Shown here one piece after another: positions 45,101-55,728 of a DNA stretch of 64,000 nucleotides. Each line of letters begins with the position of its first letter. Positions within the stretch are counted from its first letter, which is position 1. The DNA is taken from assembly GCA_018257865.1 (NCBI GenBank), contig JAEUBA010000017.1:62001-126000 (forward strand). Reading direction: 5' to 3'. The translations under genes and the position numbers were made by a program. The notes under the pieces were generated by a model. The model worked only from the letters and a program-made list of their open reading frames with translations, did not search any database and was not told the DNA's origin. This stretch comes from Stereocaulon alpinum. Its lineage: Eukaryota; Ascomycota; Lecanoromycetes; Lecanorales; Stereocaulaceae.

Positions 45101-48029
45101 CGTATATAGTATATTTAATAGCTTAATAAATCCCTTATAGAGGTAGTCTATAATATAGCGTTTAGCCTTAGAGAGTTACTTATTAGTTATTTTTTATAGC
45201 AGCTTAAACGTTAAGGTATTTAGGCTAGTAAGCTCGATTTTATAGTCTATACCTAGCCTTCTATTAGCTAATATATTAGAGTCCCTTCGCAAAAAGAGAG
45301 AGACGAACTCCTAGTACTATAGTAGAAGCTTAGTCCTTACTAAGTCCTTATCAGCCTAATATTTAATCTCTAGTACTTTTTAGGGTAAGAGGCTTATATC
45401 TATTACGGCTAGCTTAAGAAAAAGACGCTCCTAGCGTTAGTCTACTCTACGGTTTATTTCGCGTTCTAAGTCCTATATAGAAGTAATAAAGGTATTAGAA
45501 TTAGGAGGCCTCCTAGACCTCTTACTAAGGTAGAAATATAATATTATAATAGCGGAAATTAGGGTAATATCTACCCTATAAGTACTATAGCTAGGGCGTT
45601 AAGCCTTAGCTAGTATTATCTTCGGGCTTAATATAACTAGTATATTTAACCCTTAGAGGGCGTCCTCTATTTTAGCGAGGCGTCTCTCTAAGTCTTATAT
45701 AAAACTTAACGGCCTACTACTATATAAATTAGGTAAGCTTAAGCGAGGAGGAGAAACTAAAGTAGACTAGGGAAAGAGTAGTATACTTCTAGATAAGGTA
45801 TTAACCTAACTATCTATTAAAAGCTTTAAGTTAATAGAGGTAAGTCTAGCTTAGCTATAGTAATACTTATCTACCTTAAAGAGGGCGTTCTAACGCTTAG
45901 TATCTTATTAGTACTCTAGGGAAATTAGTTTCTTAGGCGGAGTTATTAAGAGGAGTACCCTCTTATTAAAGTACTACTAAATAGCTATATTAGTAGGCTA
46001 TTTAAGGCTATTCCTCCCTTTAGTATAGACTTACTTAATATTATAGTACTCTAAGAATTTCTGACTAATAAGAACGTTAGTATAACCTAAGTTAGTAACT
46101 AAGAATAGAAAATTAATATAATAATAGTTAATTATTATTATAAGAAGTAGAGCGACTATAATAGGGAAGCCGCTTTAGCTATTATAGCTAGTTAGGACGA
46201 TTAGCTTAGAAAGCTTAATAAAGCGAATCCTAAAGGACTTAGAAAGGGCGAAGGCGAGGGAGGTTTTAATTATACCGAAAATATTAGCTCTACTATTAAT
46301 ATATAAAAGGGTTTTAACGAAAGATCTATTATATCTTAGCTCTATATTAACTAGGAACTAGCGGCCTCTAATAAAGGCCTAAAAGTTAAATTATAAGTCC
46401 TTCTATAGATTAGGGCTCCTACTATAGCTAAAGACTCTACTATAGCCTAGGAGTTTTCTAATAGCTCGTCGGTCTCTATTTCTTCTCTAACTATAATCTT
46501 AGAGATCTTCTTCTCTAGCGCCTATTAGCTGCGCTTCTAGAGGCAGTTATTTACCTAGTAGCTAATTTTACCGCAGTTATTATATAGCGAGTTAGCAGGC
46601 GTCTTAGGGGAAGCTAGTACTACTAGTATAGGAGAAGGAGGATAAGGGTAAGAAATAGTACTCCTAAAGGAGACTTAGCGATCTATATAGGGAGCTAAGA
46701 TAGGGGTAGGCGAAGAGGGTTACTAGCTACTTATCTTAAGGATACTACAGGGATCTAAGGCTATCCCTATCTAAGGCTTATTTACTATTTCCTTAGACCT
46801 AATATTTCGTATCTTTTAGTCTAAGATTATGAGATACTCGTTTAAGGTACCGTAGTCCTCGTTTATCTTATACTTTTCTATATAGACGCTTCTCTTTAAG
46901 GCGGGAGAGATTTTCTTATATAGATCCTTAAACTAATACTAGGTACTAATCTTTTTAGTAGTCGCTAAGTAGGTGAACTTAACCTAGAAGGTATTATAGG
47001 TTATAGATCCTATCTTAAGCTTATAGTATACGCAGCGAGCTAACTAGACGTAGTTATAGTTAAAAAAACGCTAATCTAGCGCTTTTAATATATTAGCGGT
47101 ATTATATATAGGGGACGCGTAGGTCGGATCTATATATTAAAGGATTAGGGTTTTCGCCTCTTCTATAGTATACTTATAGTATATAGAGACTTACTTAGCT
47201 CTATCCTAAAAATTAGTAGGGTATTCCTTTATAAAGATCTTTATATCTATTTTCTACGCGTTATATTCGACTTCTCCCGTATAGTTACTAAAGTAGGATC
47301 GAGGGTATTTAATTTTTAATAGTTCGATAGCTATCCCGCTAGGTGCGGGCTTAAAAAGGTAGTAGTCTACTAACAGCTAGAGGTCGGTAGTAAGGGATCT
47401 TTATTAGTAGGGATTATTTAGAGGGGGGGTTAGAGTAGGGGTAGCCTACTAAGATCGGGATTCTACTAAAGCTATTATAATAATAGTAGTAATAATAGCT
47501 TGCTGAGCTAGGGTAAAGGTAGGTATTTAGTTAGCTATCCTATTACTTAATAGGGGAATAGTAACGGTATTTTTAGTAGGGGGGTTATCCTTAATGTCCC
47601 TAAAGATATCTTTTAAGCTTAAGTCCTCTAAGGCTTCTAATTTAGAATTCTTAATTAATAGTAGAGGATTGTTAAGGTTAGAAGAGGAAGGTATAGGTAC
47701 TAAGGATTAACTCCTTAAGGTAGATAGGAATCCTAGCCGGTTAGGGGGTACGCTTTAGTATATACTCTTATAAGGTAGTATACGAGTATAGTAGTACGCG
47801 TATTATTAGAGTTTTTCGAGTATAGGTGTTAACGCGAAAGTAGTTAGGGGTTTTAAAAAAATAGGAGTTTAGCTTTCTTTAGGATATATTAATTATCTAA
47901 TTAGTAGGTACCTGCTTATTAAGTAGGTAGTACTCTTTATTAATAGGTAGCTTACTAAGCTTAGCCTTAGTTAAAAAGAACGGGTAAGATATAACGCTTT
48001 ATAGCGGAGGGGGTATAGGTCCTATTTTA

Positions 48030-48302
48030 TATTACAGCTCGCCTAAAGGTAATTATAGGAGAAGGTAGCTTTAAAGAAAACTACCTTATATTAGGATTTA
48101 GCTAATAGGCTACGCTTAGTATCTAGAAAATAGGACGAAGAAGAAAGGAAAGAGCTAGTAAGCTTATAAGCCTAAATACCCCTAGGGCTAGCTCGCCGCT
48201 AGTCTCTATCTAAGAACCGTATTAACTAGTATACTAAGCTATCTCTATACTAATACGCCACCTCTATACTAGTAGCAGGGCCTCTAGATTAGGATCGTAA
48301 TA
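48030..48302 (-). repeat. right LTR of outer gypsy element
   Basis: This 273-bp LTR runs from TATTAC to GTAATA. In the minus-strand sense it is the 5' LTR. The target duplication ATATA follows at 48303-48307. Confidence 0.85.
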
Positions 48303-48307
48303 ATATA

Positions 48308-49076
48308 CTCGTCTAGAGGCGGGTCTAGTATATACTAAGTATATATAGGATCTATACTTAGGGGTAGCTAATTCTCTCTAATCTATATCTCCTATTCTTC
48401 GATTTCTTTATTAATTATAATCTCTTCTCTTTACCGCTAAAGCTCTAGGAAAAGTTACTTCTTCTTTTATATACGCTTAGTATAAGCCTCGGTCTTAGCT
48501 TCCTCAGCTGATAGTATGTTTCTATACTAGCGGGTAGGTATAGAGCTTAGCGGTAGTATCTACTAAGAAGGTATTAGGCGTATACTAGGTATAATAATAC
48601 TAGATAAAGCTAATTTACGCTCCCTAGAAAGTCTAGCTGTTAATAAGATTATTAAGCCTATACTAGACTTACGCTAAGCTTATCTAATCTAGCTATTATA
48701 TAGATTCGCTAGGTTATATAGAAGAGTTAGGTCGTTAGCTCGCTAAGAGGCTACCCTCTTACTCTAAATATCTAGCAGAGTATATACTTAGTATATACTA
48801 AGTATATAGAAGAGCTCTATATACCTAATTTCCGAAACTACCTTAACAGGCGCTTTATATTACTATTATTATACTAGGTTATATTAATTCCTTAGAATTC
48901 TATTATCTCCTTCTGTTAAAACATCTCTTGCGTATATACTTTCAACCTAGTAGTATTAGCTTATATATAGTATATAGTGCGTTTATACCTTACTTTAGTA
49001 TAGTACTTAGTAAGGATATCGATTAGCCCGTAAAATTATTATTAGTAAAATAACTACTCTCCCTAAGCGAAGTATA
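48308..49076. other. island sequence between outer LTR element and 1.19-kb copy 3
   Basis: RIP-altered remnant of the host element. It carries several copies of the TATACTAAGTATA-type palindrome and no readable gene. Confidence 0.5.
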
Positions 49077-49089
49077 TTTCTGAGTATAT

Positions 49090-50275
49090 TGATTAATTGG
49101 TTTATACGCCTATTCTAGTATCTATATATACTAATGAGGGTGTTCTATTACATTATTTGTGAAACTAGTAGATAGTACACGTAGTGTGCCTTTCCTAGCC
49201 GTAAGAGAAACTATAGTATAGTGCCTAGATAAAAACTCCCGCTTATCCTTAACGATATAATTGCTTTTGGTCTGGGGATTATACCCTAGGCCTCCTTAAC
49301 ACCGGTAACTCTTAACTATATTCTTTAATATTATACTAAGCGCTCTATAATATTATTTCTAATACTAACTATAATATACGCCCTTCGTACTATACTTAGC
49401 TCTTAAGGACCCTGCTGTATTCTTCTATATCCTTTAACTTTATTATAGCGCTAAGCGCCCTATAACTTTCTTTAACCTTTACTATATCAATACAGGGGGG
49501 GGGAGGAGGGGGTATATAGCCGTCCCGTAAGGGTTCGAGTTATTAGCGCTGATTAGTAGTGTTTATTAGTATCCGTAGTAGTACCGGATTTAGCTGTTCG
49601 GTAGTTTGCTAGTTGAGGATACGAGAAAGGGGGGAAGCTATATATACCGCCTAGGAGGCCTATACTTATATAAAGAATCGGATGGTATAATATCCCGCCG
49701 GTCGTATTAGATAGTACTTACTTCTATCCTTATATACTTTGCTTTAGGGGGGAGCTAACCCTTTAGCTTATAATTATAGTTATACGGCGCTGCTTATACT
49801 AAAGGCTCGCCTAGCTACTTAGATAGGGGCCGTCCTTTTCTAAAATACGCCTTCTAATTTATAACTTAGTATGTCCTTCTCTTAGTCCTGTATACCTATA
49901 ACCCCAGCCTTCCCCTAGGATAGACTGCGCGTTAGTCTTAACTAGTAGATACGTATTAAGCGCACGTAGATATTAGATTTTTTAAATTAACGGCTAGGTA
50001 GGTGTTACCTATGCTCTTTACTTATTAGGCTGAGATACTGTACCTGATGCTAATTCTTGCTGTCTAGTCTCGATCGTAGGGGAGGTATAATAGTTATAGT
50101 AGAGTTAGGGTAGGTGTTATCGCGTTGCCCGAAAAACTCTGTACGGAGTTCTCAGCAACTACGCGACGTCTTAATATCGTTTAACCTATAATATATTAGG
50201 GGAGACATCTTAGCTCTGAATAGGTATTTAGGTTCGTAGCTAGTACCGCGTACAGGTGTGTCTCTATCACTGGCC
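49090..50275 (-). mobile_element. 1.19-kb non-autonomous retroelement, copy 3
   Basis: It is inserted in the host element outside both gypsy elements. A 13-bp target duplication TTTCTGAGTATAT is at 49077-49089 and 50276-50288. It keeps more CpA/TpG than the surrounding DNA, so it appears the least mutated of the three copies. The 5' end (right side) reads GGCCAGTGATAGAGACACAC on the minus strand. Confidence 0.85.
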
Positions 50276-50288
50276 TTTCTGAGTATAT

Positions 50289-52860
50289 ATCTACTAATAG
50301 TAAGGTATTTTCGACTATTCTATTATAAGCCCTACTAAGATCTATAGCTTTCTTTTATTATTAATCTACCCCTTAAGCTTAGGATAAAGTGCGTATATAC
50401 TATCTATACGCTTAGTAAGCTACCTAAGCGTTTATTCCTCCTAGATCTAATTTAGGCTATATTAAAAGGGGTACTTAGGCTATTTTTTAGCGAAGTTACG
50501 TTTTATATATACTATATAGAAGACTAGTATATATTAAAGATACTCTTACTAAGTTCTTCCTAGGTCTAGGGAATATAGAAAGTTACTAAAGCCTAGGGTA
50601 CTTAGTATATACTCTATATATATTATTAATATATTAGATCTTACCTAAAGCCTACTTTTTATATATATCTACTATAACGGTATAAAGCCCTTACTTATAA
50701 ATATATATAAAGCGAATTAGTTAATAGGCGATATCTCGAAGAGTTTCGAATATTAATATAAATATCTTCGAATATACTTTCCGTATCTCTAAGTTAATAA
50801 ATATATAGCAGTAAACGTTAATCCCTATATAAGATTAGTATATACTATATATAAGTTAAGCTTTAGCTATATATACGCTTAGTATTAGTATTTTAGTCCT
50901 TAAGAGAGAATATATTTATTTTCCCTTAGACTATTTTAAATACTAGATCTATCTCTATATATTTAACCTTTAGAAATACCTTCGCCTAAGTATAGGTATA
51001 GTATATAATAAGGTAATACTTATTATTAAAGAATATAATTAATCGAATCTATTACTCTTTATTATCTTATATATAATTAAAGCCAAATTCGCGCTAGATA
51101 CTTAGAGAGTATAAGCTGAGTATATACTAAGGTAAAACTAAATCTACCTACTAAGCTTATCCCCGCTAGATAGCTAAGCTATTTCTATTTTCGAATAAGA
51201 GCTATAAGCCGGTCTTTAATATTAAGACTTTAGTAGACTATCCGTAGTATAGTTACAGCGTCCCTAGTTTACTAATTAAGGCTTAAGAGTAGCGGAGAGA
51301 TAATAAACTAGCCTTAAAAAGTTTATTACCTAATAATAATATATATTTAATATATACTCTACTTACGTATAGTAGGATTAAGAATATTATACTAACTAAT
51401 AATATCTACTACTTCCTTTATAATATCCTTAGATATCTTAGTAGGATATAGTAGATAATAAGTATATAACCTATATATAGTTAGTAGTAGGAATAGAAAT
51501 CGATCCTAATATTCTAGAATATAGAGGTCGAATTAGATATTATACTTCTATAACTAAACTTTTCTAAGTCCTTAAGGATAATTATACCCTATATATACTT
51601 AGTATATACCTAAGATATACTTAAATTATATTTAGTTAAACTTACCGTAAACCTTACGCCTCGCTTACGTAGTACCTATAAAAGTATATTCTTATAATAC
51701 TAACTAAACCCCCTTAGAGATAAGTATTCGAAGATATTAAATATTAATCTGAGTACTTATAGTAGCTATAGCTTTTATAGTATACTAAGGTTCTAAGTCG
51801 CTTAAAAGCTAGTACCTAAGGAAATACGTCTATTTAGGTTTAGTATATATTTAGTATATTATAGGTATATACTAACTCTATTACGTTCGAATACTATAGG
51901 TCTTTAACCTTCGTATATAGGTATCTTAGTCTCTAGATAAACGTAGGATATACTATACTTATTCTAAATATAAAGAAAAGTATAGTACTAGTCCTTAGTA
52001 TTTATCTAAAGCCTCTTATTAATAGGAATACTACTAGATTTATAACTAAATCTCCGTCGGAGCTTATTAATATCCTCTAATTTAATACGATTATATACTA
52101 AGTATAGGCGAAGTATATCCTTATATATATATTAGCAGTATTTAATTCTACTAGATTTAAAAGACTAATAGTATCCTTTTATATACTCGTCTTTCCTATT
52201 CTTAGCTAAGATTTTAATTATTATAGAATTAATATAATTAACTTAAGTTATCCTAAATTAGATCTAACTTAGTATAAGCTTAGCGTATACTTAGTATATA
52301 CTCTATATACCTTTAATATATACTATAAGATAATTAGGCGAAGGCTAAGTAGATTAGTTTAGTTAAATATAGACTTAAGATAGATAAAATAAAGGATCCC
52401 CTCTTCTTATATTATTAGGTATTCCGGAATATCGAAATAATTTTATATCTTAGTAATAGTAACTCTTTTATAACTATTTAAGCTAACTATAAAACCCTAT
52501 TCTATAATTATACTCTATATATATTTAGTATATACGGAGTAGTATATCTTAGATAGCGCTATACCTTAGATAACCCTATTATCTAAAGTATAGGGTAATT
52601 ATTATCCTCCTCTTCCTCCCCCTAACTTCGTTCCTAGCTATCTTCCTTATTATTACTATCTATACTATAGGGTTAAGGTAGCTTTAGGTACTAGGAGATT
52701 TAGCTTATATTTAATATAAGCTAAGGATATATATACTAGGATTCTATTTAGCTAGCGGGAGATAGTATCCTTAGCTGAGGTAGGTAGGTTAATTAATAGT
52801 ATTATTAATATTATATACACCCTACGTATATATAAAGTATATACGCACCTTATATAGGTA
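50289..52860. other. right part of the island, degraded, no readable gene
   Basis: RIP-saturated sequence like 28794-31262, again rich in TATACTTAGTATA-like palindromes. No protein similarity could be read. Confidence 0.6.
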
Positions 52861-52863
52861 TAA

Positions 52864-52971
52864 AAGCTTATCTAAGGTAGAATAAAAATTTAAAATCTCT
52901 ACCCCAGCTGAGGTTCGGCTGAATCTAATCTTTCTACCCCAGCGGAACTTTTTTCTACCCTTGCTGAGCTG
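52864..52971. repeat. right terminal inverted repeat of the island
   Basis: Bases 52930-52970 are the reverse complement of 28700-28740 (39 of 41). The inner part holds the AAGCTTATCTAAGGTAGAA segment matched near 28766-28793, with about 25 bp extra between. It is followed on its outer side by the perfect palindrome CCCGCATGCGGG (52975-52986). Confidence 0.8.
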
Positions 52972-53130
52972 TAACCCGCATGCGGGGCAGATGCAAATTC
53001 TCGTTGCCTGAGATATCTCCCCGGCGGGACTCGGTTATCATCTACATCTGCAGATAAGAGGTGCATACAAGAAAGTCGCCGCTGTCATGCAGGCCCTCAC
53101 AAGCCGCCAGTTGGAGCTGGCATTGCAATC

Positions 53131-55160
53131 ATGACCACTCGATTTCGTGGACGCAGGCGTCAAGGGTTTCAATGGCCTGCGTTGCGCGTCGAGCAGGTGC
53201 CTTCGGCTTTCTCTGGTGCGGTGGGCGCGAGCAAGTGGAGTAATAAGGGTATGTTTCACCACTCTCCATGACCTCCACCGTTCATCTTGGTGTAAGCTTA
53301 CTGAGTCTCTCAGACCTCGATCCAATCCGTAGGGAAGACCGCAAATGGTCCGTGTGGGCTCTTGTCGCCTACTGGTTCAGCGACGCCTTCAACGCAGCAA
53401 CCTGGGAGTTCGCCGCATCCATGCTTGCAATTGGCTTGAGCTATAAAGATGCGATTGGAATAGTGGCAACGGCCTTCTTGATTATATCTGTGGTGATTAC
53501 CTTGAATGGCGCCGTGGGAGTGCTGTATCATGCGCCGTTTCCTGTGCTGGCTAGAGCTGGGTGGGGTTTTTGGGGGAGCTATGGTACGTCGATCGAGGAG
53601 CTGAATTGTTCCGAGGCTGATGTTGTGCCGGTAGTTGCTATCATCTCGCGAGTGATCCTTGCAATGTTCTGGTTTGCAATCCAGACCGTCAATGGTGGGG
53701 ATACGGTATTTGTAATGATTACAGCGATATGGCCTAGCTTCGCAAGAGTGCACAATGGTATACCGGCGAAGGAAGGCATCACCACAGCGCAGATGGTGTC
53801 GTTCTTTCTGTGTAAGCCGCAGGCCTCCTGCCCAGATATGCTGCCACGAACTGAAGAGTAATACGCAGTCTGGCTCGTCCAAATTCCTTTCCTCTACATG
53901 CACCCCAACAACCTGCGCTACCTCTTCATCACGAAATCGATCCTGGTGCCAATCTGCTTCCTAGCCATCCTCATCTGGTCGTTTCGCTCTACAGGTGGTA
54001 CTGGTGGGCCACTGCTGGCGTCGTCTTCAAAGGCTAGCATAGGAGGCTCTGCATACTCCTACGCTTGGCTCTCGTCTCTCACCTCCGTCATTGGCAACTA
54101 TGCCACATTGTCGGTCAACAGTAAGCATCTTTTTGAATCTGGAAGTTTCCCTTTCACGCCACGGTAGAGTCGTGGGATACGGCTTTCGACTCCAAACTCA
54201 TCCTCAAGGAGCAAGGCTGACTCTGGAAACACGTAGTGCCGGACTTTTCGCGGTACAGCAAAGCCAGTGTGAAATGGCAATGGCTTTATGTCCCCATGCT
54301 ACCAATAGTATTCACTTTCATCTCCTTCATCGGAATCGCCGCCACCTCCGCAGGCCAGGAGCATTACGGAGTACTGGACTGGAACCCAGCCAATCTGATT
54401 AACAAGTGGCCCAACCGCTCCTGCAGATTCTTTGCTGGCTTCGCATTCTCGCTTGCAGCCCTAGGCGTCAACATTTCCGCCAACAGCCTGTCCGCGGCGA
54501 ATGACTTAGCTGCCCTAGCCCCTTCGTACATCAACATTCGACGCGGTCAGCTTGTTTGTGCACTCGTCACTTGGGTGATGGTGCCGTGGAAGATCTTGGC
54601 GACGGCGGCCGGATTTCTCAACTTCATGTCGGCTTATAGCGTTTTCTTGGGGCCGATTGCTGCTATCTTGGTGTGGGATTTCTGGTGGATTCACGATATG
54701 AAGTATGATGTTGTGGCTTTGTATCATCCTGAGGGGTATGGCCGTTTCCATTGTCTCATGTATTGGAGCCGCTACTGACCACAGGCGAAGAATCTACCGC
54801 TACAGGTACGGCATCAATTGGCGTGCCATTGCCGCCTTCCTCGTCGGTGTGGCACCCAATCTCCCAGGCTTTATTAATAGTATCAATCCAGCCATCGACC
54901 CTGGCGTCGGAATCCGTCCATATACCTTTGCGTGGATCCTTGGCTTCACGATTACTTCGTTGGTATATGTTGTGCTTTCAACAATCTGGAAGCCGACGGA
55001 GACTATGATACCACGAGCAATCCTGCCTGACGAAGTATATGAAGGCACAGGAGCTGATACAGTGACCATTGAAGGCAAAGCGTTTGGAGATGATGTTGAA
55101 AGAGAAGGCAGTGGTGAGAAGAGGTGGAAGAAGGAAGATGAAGAGCTGCGCGTTTTGTGA
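53131..55160 (+). CDS. NCS1-family uracil/allantoin-type permease
   Basis: Six exons (53131-53248, 53314-53583, 53635-53811, 53869-54120, 54237-54735, 54785-55160) give 563 residues; introns are 65, 51, 57, 116 and 49 bp, most with CTRAY branch sites. Known: fungal Fur-type NCS1 carriers are 12-helix plasma-membrane proton symporters for uracil, allantoin or related bases. Seen: the N-terminal WSNKDLDP motif, SDAFNAATWEFAASMLAIGL (helix 1), GFWGSYVAIISR, WFAIQTVNGGDTV, LTSVIGNYATLSVN.PDFSRYS, LGVNISANSLSAANDL and NWRAIAAFLVGVAPNLPGFINS. The start at 53131 is the only in-frame ATG upstream, although the frame is open further; the N-terminus is thus less sure. It starts about 160 bp from the island's right edge. 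Substrate cannot be decided. Confidence 0.9.
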
Positions 55161-55728
55161 AAGTGGCGTTGCCGCTACCTATACTACGTGTTCGCTGCAG
55201 CATGAGACATACACATGTAGAAGCCAGCTTTAGATTTGAAAATATCAGTTGTTGACCCGCCAGTGCCGTGAATCGCAATTTGCTCCGTAGAAGGTATTTA
55301 GATGTTGCTTATTGAGATCGATCTTGAAAACGTTGGCAATTCTTATACCTAAAATCCTCCTTCGACGAGCTCTCCTCTGACCACGACTCTGAATAAAGCC
55401 AGAATCTAGACGTCCTTTACAACAGAGACGTGCGAAAACTCTCATGCTAGCGTCTCAGAATGGCAGTTTCTGCCGCCAGCTGAGCCAGCGCTTCGACGAT
55501 GCTGACATTGGTTGGGTACAAGCTCTCAGATTTCGCACACACTTGGAGCGACAGCTCCACGACCTTCGGTATCTGTACTTTGAAAACCCGATCGTTTAGA
55601 GCGTGTATCCTCGGTATGACCTTGAAACGTCTATGGAGGGGTATCTACACCTCGCTTCACGAGTTCGAAGGATTGTTCTTGCAGCGATTGTCCTCTTATT
55701 ATTGCATATGACTCACAGCTTACGACCA
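55161..55728. other. convergent intergenic region, no gene seen
   Basis: This is the 3' flank of the permease and of the minus-strand Rit1 gene. Short frames show no pattern. Confidence 0.5.

Larger units (their letters stand above)
32192..48302 (-). mobile_element. outer Ty3/gypsy LTR retrotransposon, dead
   Basis: LTRs of 273 bp: the right is 48030-48302; the left is split as 32192-32262 plus 41914-42115 by a second element. TSD ATATA is at 32187-32191 and 48303-48307. A C/T-rich tract next to the left LTR (42116-42131) is a polypurine tract on the minus strand, so the element points left. On the minus strand, about 46584-46534 shows a zinc-knuckle pattern (Cys-x2-Cys-x4-His-x4-Cys spacing, with the first Cys and the His now Tyr codons), and about 45100-44650 shows reverse transcriptase segments (KEDGSL, KKDPYLLPLIDKII, VYIDNILIYSKS). 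Stops are everywhere. Termini read TA...TA, consistent with RIP of TG...CA. Confidence 0.85.
28699..52971. mobile_element. 24-kb RIP-mutated island bounded by inverted repeats (candidate old TIR DNA element with nested retroelements)
   Basis: The two ends are inverted repeats of about 95-140 bp, with an extra segment of about 25 bp in the right copy. Inside, CpA and TpG are strongly depleted while CpG, CpC and CpT remain, and the sequence is full of TAG/TAA. If the nested retroelements (31278-31870, 32192-48302, 49090-50275) and their target duplications are taken out, roughly 6.5 kb remain as the original element, in which no transposase can be read. No target duplication is visible outside the inverted repeats, so superfamily cannot be assigned. 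Alternative: two copies of a shorter TIR element that flank unrelated DNA. Confidence 0.55.

Noticed and set aside
28800..52900. CRISPR-like regular repeats suggested by the recurring TATACTTAGTATA motif
   Set aside because: Spacing is irregular, the motif is palindromic and degenerate, and this is a eukaryotic genome.
28699..52971. The island as a Starship-type giant element
   Set aside because: No tyrosine-recombinase (DUF3435) captain gene or cargo genes are readable, and the long inverted repeats with subrepeats do not fit.
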